Source: Croceicoccus mobilis (GTDB lineage Bacteria; Pseudomonadota; Alphaproteobacteria; Sphingomonadales; Sphingomonadaceae). Taken from it: DNA of 64,000 nucleotides. The stretch is taken from the NCBI RefSeq assembly GCF_001661965.1, contig NZ_LYWZ01000025.1, forward strand, positions 124,001-188,000, given 5' to 3'. The notes below the pieces were generated by a model that worked only from the letters and a program-made list of their open reading frames with translations, was not told the origin of the DNA and did no database searches. Numbering within the stretch: position 1 is the stretch's first letter; every line of letters begins with the position of its first letter. Positions 31,353 to 39,528 of this stretch are shown here, in pieces. The position numbers and the translations under genes are program-made.

Positions 31353-31450
31353 TGTGTTCGGCAGGATCTGCCGTGAAATCCGAAATCTCGGATGCGGTTG
31401 CGCAAGGGATATTGACGCGCCTGTGGAACTGGGCCTTAGGCTCTATGGTT

Positions 31451-31480
31451 TGCGCAAGGCTGGCGGACTAGCCTTGCGCA
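31451..31480 (+). repeat. Inverted repeat between the transglutaminase and Anbu genes
   Basis: A perfect 11-bp inverted repeat (31451-31461/31470-31480) has an 8-base loop. It sits about 25 bases before the Anbu start, in the 153-base gap of the cluster. It lacks a T run, so it is more likely an RNA-stability element, attenuator or operator than a terminator. Confidence 0.55.
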
Positions 31481-31505
31481 TGGATTTCGATGAAGGACGG
31501 TTGAA

Positions 31506-32261
31506 GTGACCTATTGCGTCGGCATGATGCTCGATCGCGGGCTGGTGCTCATGAGCGACACGCGCACCAATTCGGGTGTCGACAATATCTCGGTGTTCCG
31601 GAAGATGTTTCACTGGACGGTACCCGGAGAGCGGGTGATCGCGGTGATGACGGCGGGCAATCTCGCCACGACGCAGGCGGTCATTTCAAAGCTGGAAGAG
31701 CGCACCAAGGCGCCGGAGGACCGGGAGCCTTCGATCCTGAAGTGCACGACCATGTTCCAGGTCGCCAATCATATCGGCGAACTGCTGCGCGAAACTATCG
31801 AGGAGCGGCAGCTGTCCAACGGGCAGTCGGGCGGTCCGCGCTTTACCGCCAGCATCATCGTCGCCGGCCAGATCGCGGGGATGGAGCCGCGCCTCTTCCT
31901 CATTTATCCCGAAGGCAATTTCATCGAGGCGAGCGAAGACACGCCTTTCTTCCAGATCGGTGAGACCAAATACGGCCGTCCGATCATCATCCGCGGCTAT
32001 GACCGCACGATGAGCTTTGAGGACGGGATCAAGCTCCTGATGGTGTCCTTCGATTCCACTCTGGCGGCGAACCTTTCGGTCGGCATGCCGCTTGATGTGC
32101 TTGTGCTGGAGCGCGACAATTTCGAGCCGCTGCACCAGCGGCGCATCCTAGCCAGCGATCCCTATTTCCAGGAAATCTCCACGAACTGGAGCGAGGCGTT
32201 GCGCGCGGCGTTCCATTCGCTGCCCGATTACAGCTTCAATCAGGACGAAGAAGCCGGGTGA
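31506..32261 (+). CDS. Proteasome-like protease Anbu (bacterial proteasome homologue)
   Basis: A 251-residue Ntn-hydrolase of the COG3484 family (ancestral beta subunit). It starts MTYCVGMMLDRGLVLMSDTRTN; after Met removal Thr2 would be the N-terminal nucleophile, as in proteasome beta subunits and HslV. The start codon is GTG, the only one fitting this N-terminus. Anbu forms self-assembled ring or helical particles in the cytoplasm, with still unsettled substrates. Its location after ATP-grasp, alpha-E and transglutaminase genes is the conserved arrangement and suggests turnover of a modified peptide or protein. Confidence 0.92.
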   Translation: MTYCVGMMLDRGLVLMSDTRTNSGVDNISVFRKMFHWTVPGERVIAVMTAGNLATTQAVISKLEERTKAPEDREPSILKCTTMFQVANHIGELLRETIEERQLSNGQSGGPRFTASIIVAGQIAGMEPRLFLIYPEGNFIEASEDTPFFQIGETKYGRPIIIRGYDRTMSFEDGIKLLMVSFDSTLAANLSVGMPLDVLVLERDNFEPLHQRRILASDPYFQEISTNWSEALRAAFHSLPDYSFNQDEEAG

Positions 32262-32438
32262 TTCTTACCAAAACACCCTGATTCGAAGGGTTTTTTGCGA
32301 AAGTCCGGCGGCCATTACCTCCATTTCGGAGCGTTATTTGACGCACTTCCTTGGCTCTTTGGCTTAACAAATTCGATACATCCATAACGGGTTTAACCTT
32401 AGTGGCGAGACCCGGATGGTTCCGCAAATGTTCCGTTC

Positions 32439-33056
32439 ATGGAACAGCGCATCATCATTCACATCGTCGACGCCGAGCCCCGCAATCGGGCGGCGTTTGC
32501 CCGCATCATCTTCGATCTCGGCCATCATGCCGAAGTATATGAGAGTATCGACGAGCTTACCCGGCACATGCCCGATGACGGCATAATTCTTGCCCATGAC
32601 GATCCGGAATTCGGCGGCGTGCTGGCGCTGATGGATGCGATCTCGCAGCGCGGGGCATGGCTGCCGGTCATTGCTATGGCCGCCAACCCGAAGATGGAGC
32701 GGGTCGTCAATTCGATGCGCAGTGGCGCTTTCGATTATCTCGAACAGCCGGTCGATCCCGAGGCGCTTGCCTCGACCCTTCGCCGCGTATCGAAAGAGGC
32801 GGAGAACCAGGCGCTTTACCGTCGCCGCGCGATCGAGGCGCGCATGCGCATCTCGCTTCTCTCCAACCGCGAACGCGAAGTGCTCGACCGGCTGACGCAG
32901 GGCTGTTCGAACAAGGTGATTGCCCGCGAACTGGAAATCTCGCCCCGCACGGTGGAGATCCACCGCGGCAACATGATGGACAAGCTGGGCGCGCGCCATG
33001 CCGCCGAAGCGGTCCGCCTCCGGCTCGAGGCCTCGATGGGCGACTGGCTGCATTGA
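32439..33056 (+). CDS. FixJ/LuxR-type response regulator with degenerate receiver
   Basis: A 205-residue protein with a receiver-like domain (1-120) and a LuxR-type helix-turn-helix (about 138-200, LSNREREVLDRLTQGCSNKVIARELEISPRTVEIH, written here only as the family core). In the receiver, the phospho-site strand ends in AHDD (Asp54/55) instead of a hydrophobic-Asp-hydrophobic pattern. The switch Lys normally in a Lys-Pro pair is Gln103 (EQPVD). It may therefore work without phosphorylation. No histidine kinase is adjacent. Confidence 0.88.
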   Translation: MEQRIIIHIVDAEPRNRAAFARIIFDLGHHAEVYESIDELTRHMPDDGIILAHDDPEFGGVLALMDAISQRGAWLPVIAMAANPKMERVVNSMRSGAFDYLEQPVDPEALASTLRRVSKEAENQALYRRRAIEARMRISLLSNREREVLDRLTQGCSNKVIARELEISPRTVEIHRGNMMDKLGARHAAEAVRLRLEASMGDWLH

Positions 33057-33190
33057 TCTGTCCACCCGTGTCGGGGAAGGGATTGGCGTTTCCTGGTCAG
33101 CCCTTCCACCCCGATACCGATCGACCGGGTGGGCGAGCATCTGTTCGGAGCCGCCCACTCCTACGCCCGCCCGGTCAAGCGGATGACGGA

Positions 33191-33778
33191 TCAGCCCAAG
33201 AGGCCCGCCGTCTCTATCGCAAGCACGATGCCCAGCACGATGAACAGCGCCGCTGCCGCGATGCGCACCGCCTTCAGCGAGATGCGGCGGGTCAGCCAGT
33301 CGCCGGCAAAAACCGCGGGGACATTCGCCAGCATCATGCCGAGCGTCGTGCCCGCCGTTACCCAGAGCGCGCTGTCATAGCGGGCGCCGAGCGCGATTGT
33401 GGCGATCTGTGTCTTGTCGCCGATCTCGACGAGGAAAAAGGTGATGAGCGTGGTGACGAAGGCGCCGCCTCGGCTCTTGGGGTCCTCGTCATCATCCAGC
33501 TTGTCGGGCACCAGCGTCCACAGGCCCATGGCGACAAAGCCTGCGGCGACGATATAGCGGAACACGGGCCCATCCAGCAGGCCTGCCACCGTCGCGCCCA
33601 GCAGGGCGGCAAGGAAATGATTGGCCAGCGTCGCGAATAATATGCCCCAGACTACGGGCCACGGGCGGCGGAACCGTGCGGCCAAAAGCAGGGCGAGCAG
33701 CATCGTCTTGTCGCCGATCTCGGCGAGGGCAACGACGGCGGTCGAGGTGAAAAAGGCTTCCATCCAGATGAACTCCAT
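33191..33778 (-). CDS. TMEM165/GDT1 (UPF0016) family manganese exporter
   Basis: A 195-residue membrane protein with six predicted helices and two copies of the family signature Glu-x-Gly-Asp-Lys-Thr (ALAEIGDKTML near residue 20, FLVEIGDKTQI near 115). The two halves form an inverted cation-transport unit. Bacterial members export Mn2+, which fits the manganese riboswitch directly upstream. The ATG at 33778 is listed; a second ATG at 33763 (MEAFF) is possible and has GGAG upstream. Confidence 0.9.
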   Translation of the reverse strand: MEFIWMEAFFTSTAVVALAEIGDKTMLLALLLAARFRRPWPVVWGILFATLANHFLAALLGATVAGLLDGPVFRYIVAAGFVAMGLWTLVPDKLDDDEDPKSRGGAFVTTLITFFLVEIGDKTQIATIALGARYDSALWVTAGTTLGMMLANVPAVFAGDWLTRRISLKAVRIAAAALFIVLGIVLAIETAGLLG

Positions 33779-33807
33779 GCGCCGAGCGTTTCTTCTACAA
33801 TACCGAT

Positions 33808-33952
33808 GACACCACGGCCCCCCGCTCGGCAAAGCGGAGGCTGCGGTGTCATGCGGTCTCGCCAGAAGATACTTCCCTGTCGCGCCGCGGCCTCTCGGCC
33901 GAGTATGTCGACGGCAGGTCCCGCTTGCGCGGGCGGCTACTCCCCGGATGAC
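33808..33952 (-). ncRNA. yybP-ykoY manganese riboswitch
   Basis: The minus-strand leader carries the conserved parts of this class in order: GGGGAGTAG (33945-33937), ACATACTC (33908-33901) and GGCGAGACC (33863-33855). A P1 helix can form between 33948-33952 and 33848-33852. The 3' strand of P1 is also part of a long hairpin (33808-33819/33839-33850), so the two structures exclude each other. That is a plausible switch that would turn on the exporter gene when Mn2+ is bound. Confidence 0.88.
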
Positions 33953-34030
33953 GCGGGCGGGGTAGGGGATGATGGCGGTGCGCGCAAGGGAGAAGATTGA
34001 TCGGACAGTCCAAACAAGAGGAGGTACCGG

Positions 34031-34514
34031 TCAGTAAGATGCGCAGATCGCATGACCCCGGCTGCCCCAGAAACGCATCCACTCACCTGCATATTGCACG
34101 AGTTCGATTTGATCCGGGATCTTGAGGGGGCTTTCTCCTGCGAAGTGGCCCAAGACGACTGCTGGACGAGCCTCCGAAGCCATGGCGAGCTTTTTGCCGG
34201 GCCTCGCCCACGGCCTTCACAAGGGCATCCCCATATTCGAGTGCTTCATCAGCGAAGCGGTTTTCCCATGCTGCCGTGATCAGAACCCGGTCTAGCACGG
34301 CGCCACAATTCTGGAGCAGGTTGCCGCGAAACTGGGTTTCGTATCGATCACGGATAGCTGCCGGTTCTTCAATTGGCGCGATATTGACGCCTGGATTGGC
34401 GTGGTCGGGATCTTGGAAGTCGAGCTCTCCTGTAAAAATCGAGATCACCCATTGCCGCCATTCTATTTCGAGGCCTTGCCTCGGTCGGCCAATGGCTAGG
34501 ATATCCAGTCCCAT
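34031..34514 (-). pseudogene. Frameshifted gene of unknown function
   Basis: From the ATG at 34514 (with AAAGG upstream) an ORF runs about 107 natural-looking codons (MGLDILAIGRPRQGLEIEW onward). It then turns low-complexity (GGSSSSRLGPLRRRK) until a stop at 34083. Shifting one base at the A5 run (34191-34195, TTTTT on the plus strand) restores a normal-looking continuation (KLAMASEARPAVVLGHFAGE, then ELVQYAGEWMRFWGS), which ends in TGA at 34031. The intact product would be about 160 residues. I recognise no family. The region is less GC-rich than its neighbours. It lies 28 bases after the extensin-like gene. Confidence 0.55.
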
Positions 34515-34542
34515 TTCGCTCGCCTTTACCTGTCGAGAATGC

Positions 34543-35226
34543 TCAACGGCAAAACCCGTCGCCACCTGCCTCCAGATGCAGGTGATCCTCATGCGCTGCA
34601 TTGTAATCGGGGCCCAATACGGTGCCGAAACGCTTGCAGGCGCTGCCGTGGATCACCCGCAGGAAGCGGCGTTCGGCAGCGGAGCCGTTCCAGCCCGCTT
34701 TCACCGTGATCCGCCGCCCGTCGGCCAGCACGAAGCCCGAGATGTCGACCGCACTCGCCGTCGAATGGGCGGAACGGCGCGATGATCCCGCGACATTGCG
34801 GCAGTTGTAGCTGCCAAAGGTCTCCACCTTCACCACCGGGCTGCCCAGCATCTGTTGCGCCGCGCGGCTCACGCCATAGCGGGTCCAGTTCGACAGGGTT
34901 TGCGACAATGTGCAGGAGATGCGCGGCAGGTTCGTCACCGTCACGCGGCTGTTGTCGCTGGCAAGGTGATAGAGCGTGACCGCATTGCTTGAACTGCATG
35001 ATCCGGCACTGAGGTTCGGCAAGGGCACGAAATCCGCGCCTAGTTCGGCCAGTTCGCGGCGGCAGATGCGTTCGCTTTCGGATGCAGGTGCGATGGTGGG
35101 GCGCGGTGTGGGTCTTGGTCCGCTTACCGTTTCGCCACCCGTCTGCCGCACTGCCTGCGGCGCGCAGGAGGCAAGCGCAAGCATCGCCGCCAGCGCCGAG
35201 ATGCGGGCGATTCGCTGCGTCGTCAT
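34543..35226 (-). CDS. Extensin-like C-terminal domain lipoprotein
   Basis: A 227-residue protein with a lipobox (LALASC), a proline-rich linker (GPRPTPRPTIAP), and the bacterial extensin-like C-terminal domain. The domain shows paired Cys (CRRELAELGADF; SYNCRNVAG), SAHSTASAVDISGF and HEDHLHLE, similar to peptidase families that use His/Asp ligands (VanY/MepA-like). It likely acts on the cell wall in the periplasm. The start is uncertain: ATGs at 35268 and 35277 would add an N-terminal stretch. Confidence 0.82.
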   Translation of the reverse strand: MTTQRIARISALAAMLALASCAPQAVRQTGGETVSGPRPTPRPTIAPASESERICRRELAELGADFVPLPNLSAGSCSSSNAVTLYHLASDNSRVTVTNLPRISCTLSQTLSNWTRYGVSRAAQQMLGSPVVKVETFGSYNCRNVAGSSRRSAHSTASAVDISGFVLADGRRITVKAGWNGSAAERRFLRVIHGSACKRFGTVLGPDYNAAHEDHLHLEAGGDGFCR

Positions 35227-35431
35227 GCGCTTATCGTGGCCTGCGGGCAGGTTCGCGACCTTGTCCATAAGTCTCATCCTAACCGGCCCGGCGCGCGCCC
35301 GCCAAGCCACATCCTTGCGCTTTCCCTAGGGTTTTGCGTGGTTTCTTACGCACCGGGCCTTCACCGCAGATGAACCACTTCCCACCGGCTTATGCACGCA
35401 TCCGCTTGACAGTTCGGCGGCTTACTCTAGT

Positions 35432-35484
35432 GCGGCGAGCGGGCCACGCGGTCCCAACGCCGCGCGTGCTCTCTGTAAGGAGAG
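35432..35484 (+). promoter_or_regulatory. serC-type leader RNA motif
   Basis: The region before serC folds into two hairpins: one with the arms 35432-35437/35458-35463 and an inner GGGCC/GGTCC pairing, and one (35469-35474/35479-35484) whose 3' arm contains the GGAGAG ribosome site of serC. This matches my memory of the alphaproteobacterial serC RNA motif, which precedes serC-serA. Pairing of the ribosome site suggests translational control by serine state. Confidence 0.6.
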
Positions 35485-35490
35485 TCTTAA

Positions 35491-36612
35491 ATGACTGATA
35501 CAAAGCCGACGCTACCGGAGCGTCCATTTTTCTCGTCCGGTCCCTGTGCCAAGCCCCCGGTTTGGACTCCCGAAATCATTGAAACCGCATCGCTTGGGCG
35601 CTCGCATCGCTCCAAGATCGGCAAGGCGCGTCTGGCGTATTGCATCGATCTCATGCGCGAACTGCTGGAGCTGCCCGAAACGCACCGCATCGGCATCGTG
35701 CCCGGTTCGGATACTGGCGCGTTCGAGATGGCGATGTGGACCATGCTGGGCGCGCGCCCGGTTACCACGCTGGCCTGGGAAAGCTTTGGCCAGGGCTGGG
35801 TGACCGATGCGGTCAAGCAGCTCAAGATCGACCCCACCGTGATGACCGCCGATTATGGCGAGATCCCCGATCTTTCCGCCGTGGACTGGTCGAACGACGT
35901 GCTCTTCACCTGGAACGGCACCACCAGCGGCGTTCGCGTTCCGAATGCGGACTGGATCCCGGAAACCCGCGAGGGCCTGTCCTTTGCCGACAGCACCAGC
36001 GCCGTTTTCGCGCAGAGCATCGACTGGACGAAGATCGACGTCGCCACCTTCTCCTGGCAGAAAGTGCTGGGCGGTGAGGGCGGCCATGGCGTGCTGATCC
36101 TCGGCCCCCGCGCGGTCGAGCGCCTTGAAAGCTACACCCCCACATGGCCGCTGCCGAAAGTTTTTCGCCTGACCAAGGGCGGCAAGCTGATCGAGGGCGT
36201 GTTCAAGGGCGAGACCATCAACACCCCGTCGATGCTGGCTGTCGAGGATGCCATCGTTTCGCTGGAATGGGCGAAGCAGATCGGCGGCGCCAAGGCCATG
36301 AAGGCGCGCGCGGACGCCAATGCCGCTGCGCTGAATAAGATCGTCGAGGACCGCTCGTGGCTCGGCCATCTGGTCGCAGACCCCGCGATCCGTTCGAACA
36401 CCAGCGTGTGCCTCACTGTCGAGGGCGCGGACACGGACTTCATCAAGAAGTTCGCCAAGCTGCTCGAAGACGAGGGCGCAGCCTTTGACATCGCGGGTTA
36501 CCGCGATGCGCCCGCAGGCCTTCGCATCTGGTGCGGCGCGACCGTAAACACCGCGGATATTGAGGCGCTTGGCCCTTGGCTCGACTGGGCCTGGGCGCAG
36601 CTTTCAGCCTGA
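35491..36612 (+). CDS. serC: Phosphoserine transaminase
   Basis: A 373-residue PLP enzyme of the alphaproteobacterial/archaeal-type SerC branch. The PLP-binding Lys191 lies in FSWQKVLGGEGGHG. The N-terminal FFSSGPCAKPP and SHRSKIGKARL bind the phosphate of the substrate. It converts 3-phosphohydroxypyruvate and glutamate to phosphoserine. It is followed 81 bases later by serA, in one transcript, with the serC-type leader in front. Confidence 0.95.
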   Translation: MTDTKPTLPERPFFSSGPCAKPPVWTPEIIETASLGRSHRSKIGKARLAYCIDLMRELLELPETHRIGIVPGSDTGAFEMAMWTMLGARPVTTLAWESFGQGWVTDAVKQLKIDPTVMTADYGEIPDLSAVDWSNDVLFTWNGTTSGVRVPNADWIPETREGLSFADSTSAVFAQSIDWTKIDVATFSWQKVLGGEGGHGVLILGPRAVERLESYTPTWPLPKVFRLTKGGKLIEGVFKGETINTPSMLAVEDAIVSLEWAKQIGGAKAMKARADANAAALNKIVEDRSWLGHLVADPAIRSNTSVCLTVEGADTDFIKKFAKLLEDEGAAFDIAGYRDAPAGLRIWCGATVNTADIEALGPWLDWAWAQLSA

Positions 36613-36693
36613 TCCGAACACGCGATTTACGTGGGGGCGGGGCCTGAAATCCCGCCCGCAATTCCCCGATTTCAAAGAGAAAGGGAGGCTATC

Positions 36694-38277
36694 ATGGCCA
36701 AGCCCAAAGTTCTTATTTCCGACAAGATGGACCCCAATGCCGCGCGCATTTTCGAAGAGCGTGGCTGCGATGTCGACGTGAAGCCCGGCATGAGCAAGGA
36801 AGAGCTGATCGCCTGCATCGGCGAATATGACGGCCTTGCCATCCGCTCCGCGACGAAGGTGACCGAAGACGTTCTCGAAGCCGCGACCAATCTCAAGGTC
36901 ATCGGCCGCGCCGGTATCGGCGTCGACAATGTCGACATCCCGGCTGCCAGCTCCAAGGGCGTGGTGGTGATGAACACCCCGTTCGGCAATTCGATCACCA
37001 CTGCCGAGCACGCAATCGCCATGATCATGGCGCTGGCCCGCGAAATCCCAGCTGCGAATGAGCGTACGCAAAAGGGCGAATGGCCCAAGAACGATTTCAT
37101 GGGCGTCGAAGTCACCGGCAAGACGCTGGGCCTCATCGGCGCTGGCAATATCGGCTCGATCGTCGCCAGCCGAGCCCTCGGCCTGCGCATGAAGGTCGTG
37201 GCCTATGACCCCTTCCTCACCGAGGAACGTGCCGTCGAGATGGGCGTCGAAAAGGTCGATCTGGAAGAGCTGGAAAAGCGTGCCGATTTCATCACGCTCC
37301 ACACCCCGCTGACCGACGAGACGCGCAACATCCTCAACCGCGAACGTCTGGGCCGTACCAAGAAGGGCGTGCGCATCGTCAATTGCGCGCGCGGCGGCCT
37401 GATCGATGAGGCGGCGCTGAAGGAATTGCTCGATTCCGGCCATATCGCTGGCGCGGCGCTTGACGTGTTCCAGACCGAACCGGCCAAGGACAGCCCGCTA
37501 TTCGGCACCCCCGGCTTCATCTGCACCCCGCATCTGGGCGCATCGACGACCGAGGCGCAGGTCAATGTCGCGCTGCAGGTGGCCGAGCAGATGGCCGATT
37601 ACCTCGTCAATGGCGGCGTGACCAATGCGCTCAATATGCCTTCGCTGTCTGCAGAGGAAGCGCCCAAGCTCAAGCCCTATATGGCCCTGGCCGAAAAGCT
37701 GGGTTCGCTCGTCGGGCAGCTGGCGCATGGCAATCTCACCCGCATCGGGATCGAGGTCGAGGGCGCTGCGGCACAGCTCAACATCAAGCCAATCACGGGC
37801 GCCGTGCTCGCGGGCCTGATGAAGCGCTATTCGCAAAGCGTGAACATGGTCAACGCCCCCTATCTGGCAAAGGAACGCGGGCTTGACGTGCGCGAGATCC
37901 GCCGTGAGCGCGAGGGCGATTACCAGACACTGGTTCGTATCAAGATCGACACCGAGGCGGGCGAGCGCACCGTCGCGGGCACGCTCTTCGGCAAGACCCA
38001 GCCGCGCCTGGTCGACATCTTCGGCATCGGGATCGAGGCGGAACTCACCGGCAACATGCTCTATGTCGTCAACGCGGACGCGCCGGGCTTCATCGGCTCG
38101 ATCGGGTCGCTGCTGGGCAAGAACGGCATCAATATCGGCACGTTCCACCTTGGTCGCCGCCAAACCGGTGGTGAGGCGGTGCTGCTGCTTTCGGTCGATC
38201 AGCCGATCGCGCAGGACGTGCTTAAAGAGGCCTGCGAACTGCCGGGCGTGAAGGTGGTGAAGGCGCTGACCTTCTAA
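36694..38277 (+). CDS. serA: D-3-phosphoglycerate dehydrogenase
   Basis: A 527-residue long-form SerA. The NAD-binding domain has GLIGAGNIGSIVASRA; the catalytic Arg, Glu and His lie in NCARGGLIDE, the following Asp/Glu loop and CTPHLGAST. An intervening domain (about 320-450) and a C-terminal ACT domain (from about 455, VVNADAPGFIGSIGS) give the serine-feedback fold. The ATG at 36694 follows GGGAGG. It oxidises 3-phosphoglycerate as the first step of serine synthesis and ends at a strong terminator. Confidence 0.96.
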   Translation: MAKPKVLISDKMDPNAARIFEERGCDVDVKPGMSKEELIACIGEYDGLAIRSATKVTEDVLEAATNLKVIGRAGIGVDNVDIPAASSKGVVVMNTPFGNSITTAEHAIAMIMALAREIPAANERTQKGEWPKNDFMGVEVTGKTLGLIGAGNIGSIVASRALGLRMKVVAYDPFLTEERAVEMGVEKVDLEELEKRADFITLHTPLTDETRNILNRERLGRTKKGVRIVNCARGGLIDEAALKELLDSGHIAGAALDVFQTEPAKDSPLFGTPGFICTPHLGASTTEAQVNVALQVAEQMADYLVNGGVTNALNMPSLSAEEAPKLKPYMALAEKLGSLVGQLAHGNLTRIGIEVEGAAAQLNIKPITGAVLAGLMKRYSQSVNMVNAPYLAKERGLDVREIRREREGDYQTLVRIKIDTEAGERTVAGTLFGKTQPRLVDIFGIGIEAELTGNMLYVVNADAPGFIGSIGSLLGKNGINIGTFHLGRRQTGGEAVLLLSVDQPIAQDVLKEACELPGVKVVKALTF

Positions 38278-38300
38278 GCCGGACCGAACACCGGAAGACG

Positions 38301-38335
38301 CGGGGAGGGGCAATGCGCTTGCCTCTCCCCGTTTC
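38301..38335 (+). terminator. Terminator of serC-serA
   Basis: A 13-bp stem (38301-38313/38319-38331, one G-U pair) with a 5-base loop is followed by TTT. It lies 24 bases after the serA stop and 21 bases before hisZ. Confidence 0.8.
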
Positions 38336-38355
38336 GCTATCTAGAGGCGCTAGCG

Positions 38356-39528
38356 ATGACGACGCCGATCAATCCGTTCGCCAATAACGGCCCCGACCCC
38401 GACCTGCTGCCCGAAGGGCTTGCGGACCGCCTGCCGCCGCGGGCGGCCGAAGCGATGCGCGTGACCCGCGCCATGGTGGATGTGCTTTCGGCCCATGGAT
38501 ATGATCCGGTGCAGCCGCCGCTGGTGGAATTCGAACGTTCGCTGGCCAGCCGCATGGCGGGCGTGCGCAAGAACCGCATGGTACGCTTCACCGATCCGGT
38601 TTCGCTGCGCACCCTGTCGGTCCGTGCCGACATGACGGTGCAGGTTGGCCGGATCATCGCAACAGGGCTTGGCAGTGCGCCGCGCCCGCTGCGCCTCAGC
38701 TATGCGGGTCAGGTTCTGCGGATCAAGGGCGACGGCCTCGCGCCTGAACGTGAGCAGTTGCAGATCGGCGCCGAGATCATCGGCGCGGACAATGCCGCCG
38801 CTGCTGCCGAAACCGTATTGCTGGCGATCGAGACGCTGCGGGCAGCGGGCGCGACCGGGATATCGGTCGATTTCACACTGCCCGACCTGGTCGATACGCT
38901 GGTCGAAAAGGCGCACCCGCTGCCGCCCGAGGCGGTGATTGCGGTACGCCGCGAGCTGGATGCCAAGGATGCCGGCGGCCTCTCGGCTGCGGGCGGTGAG
39001 GCGTTCCTGCCTCTGCTCTATGCGACCGGGCCCTTCGATGCGGCCATTGCCCGGCTTGAGGAATTCGACCGCGCCATCAGTGATGGCGGCGCATTGGGGA
39101 CCCGCATCTCCGGGCTGCGTGAGATTGCGGCGCAGGTCGGCAATGCCGCGCGGATCACGCTTGATCCCAGCGAAAGGCACGGCTTCGAATATCAAAGCTG
39201 GTTCGGCTTCACGATCTACGCCGATGGCGTGCGCGGCGAGCTGGGCCGGGGCGGCACTTATCGCGTGACCGGCGAGGCGCGTCCGGGCGAAGCAGGGCAT
39301 GACGAGGCGGCAACCGGCTTCTCGCTCTATCCCGATCCGCTGATCGACGCGAACCCGCTGGAGGGTGCGGATCGCGTGCTGTTCCTACCGCTTGGCTATG
39401 ACCGGGAAAAGGCCGAAACCCTGCGCGCCGAAGGCTGGCGCACCCGCGCCGCCTTGTCGGAAAGCGACGACGCCGGGGCGCTGGCTTGCACGCATGTGCT
39501 GGGTGCGAAAGGCCCCGAGGCGATCTAA
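38356..39528 (+). CDS. hisZ: ATP phosphoribosyltransferase regulatory subunit
   Basis: A 390-residue class-II-tRNA-synthetase-like protein without aminoacylation residues, as in HisZ. Segments such as RMVRFTDPVSLRTLSVRADMT and the C-terminal GRGGTYRVTGEARPGEAG match the family. HisZ makes the short-form HisG active and histidine-sensitive. HisG itself is not in the window. It converges with the hydrolase gene, overlapping it by four bases, and is one gene away from purA, a typical alphaproteobacterial neighbourhood. Confidence 0.9.
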   Translation: MTTPINPFANNGPDPDLLPEGLADRLPPRAAEAMRVTRAMVDVLSAHGYDPVQPPLVEFERSLASRMAGVRKNRMVRFTDPVSLRTLSVRADMTVQVGRIIATGLGSAPRPLRLSYAGQVLRIKGDGLAPEREQLQIGAEIIGADNAAAAAETVLLAIETLRAAGATGISVDFTLPDLVDTLVEKAHPLPPEAVIAVRRELDAKDAGGLSAAGGEAFLPLLYATGPFDAAIARLEEFDRAISDGGALGTRISGLREIAAQVGNAARITLDPSERHGFEYQSWFGFTIYADGVRGELGRGGTYRVTGEARPGEAGHDEAATGFSLYPDPLIDANPLEGADRVLFLPLGYDREKAETLRAEGWRTRAALSESDDAGALACTHVLGAKGPEAI

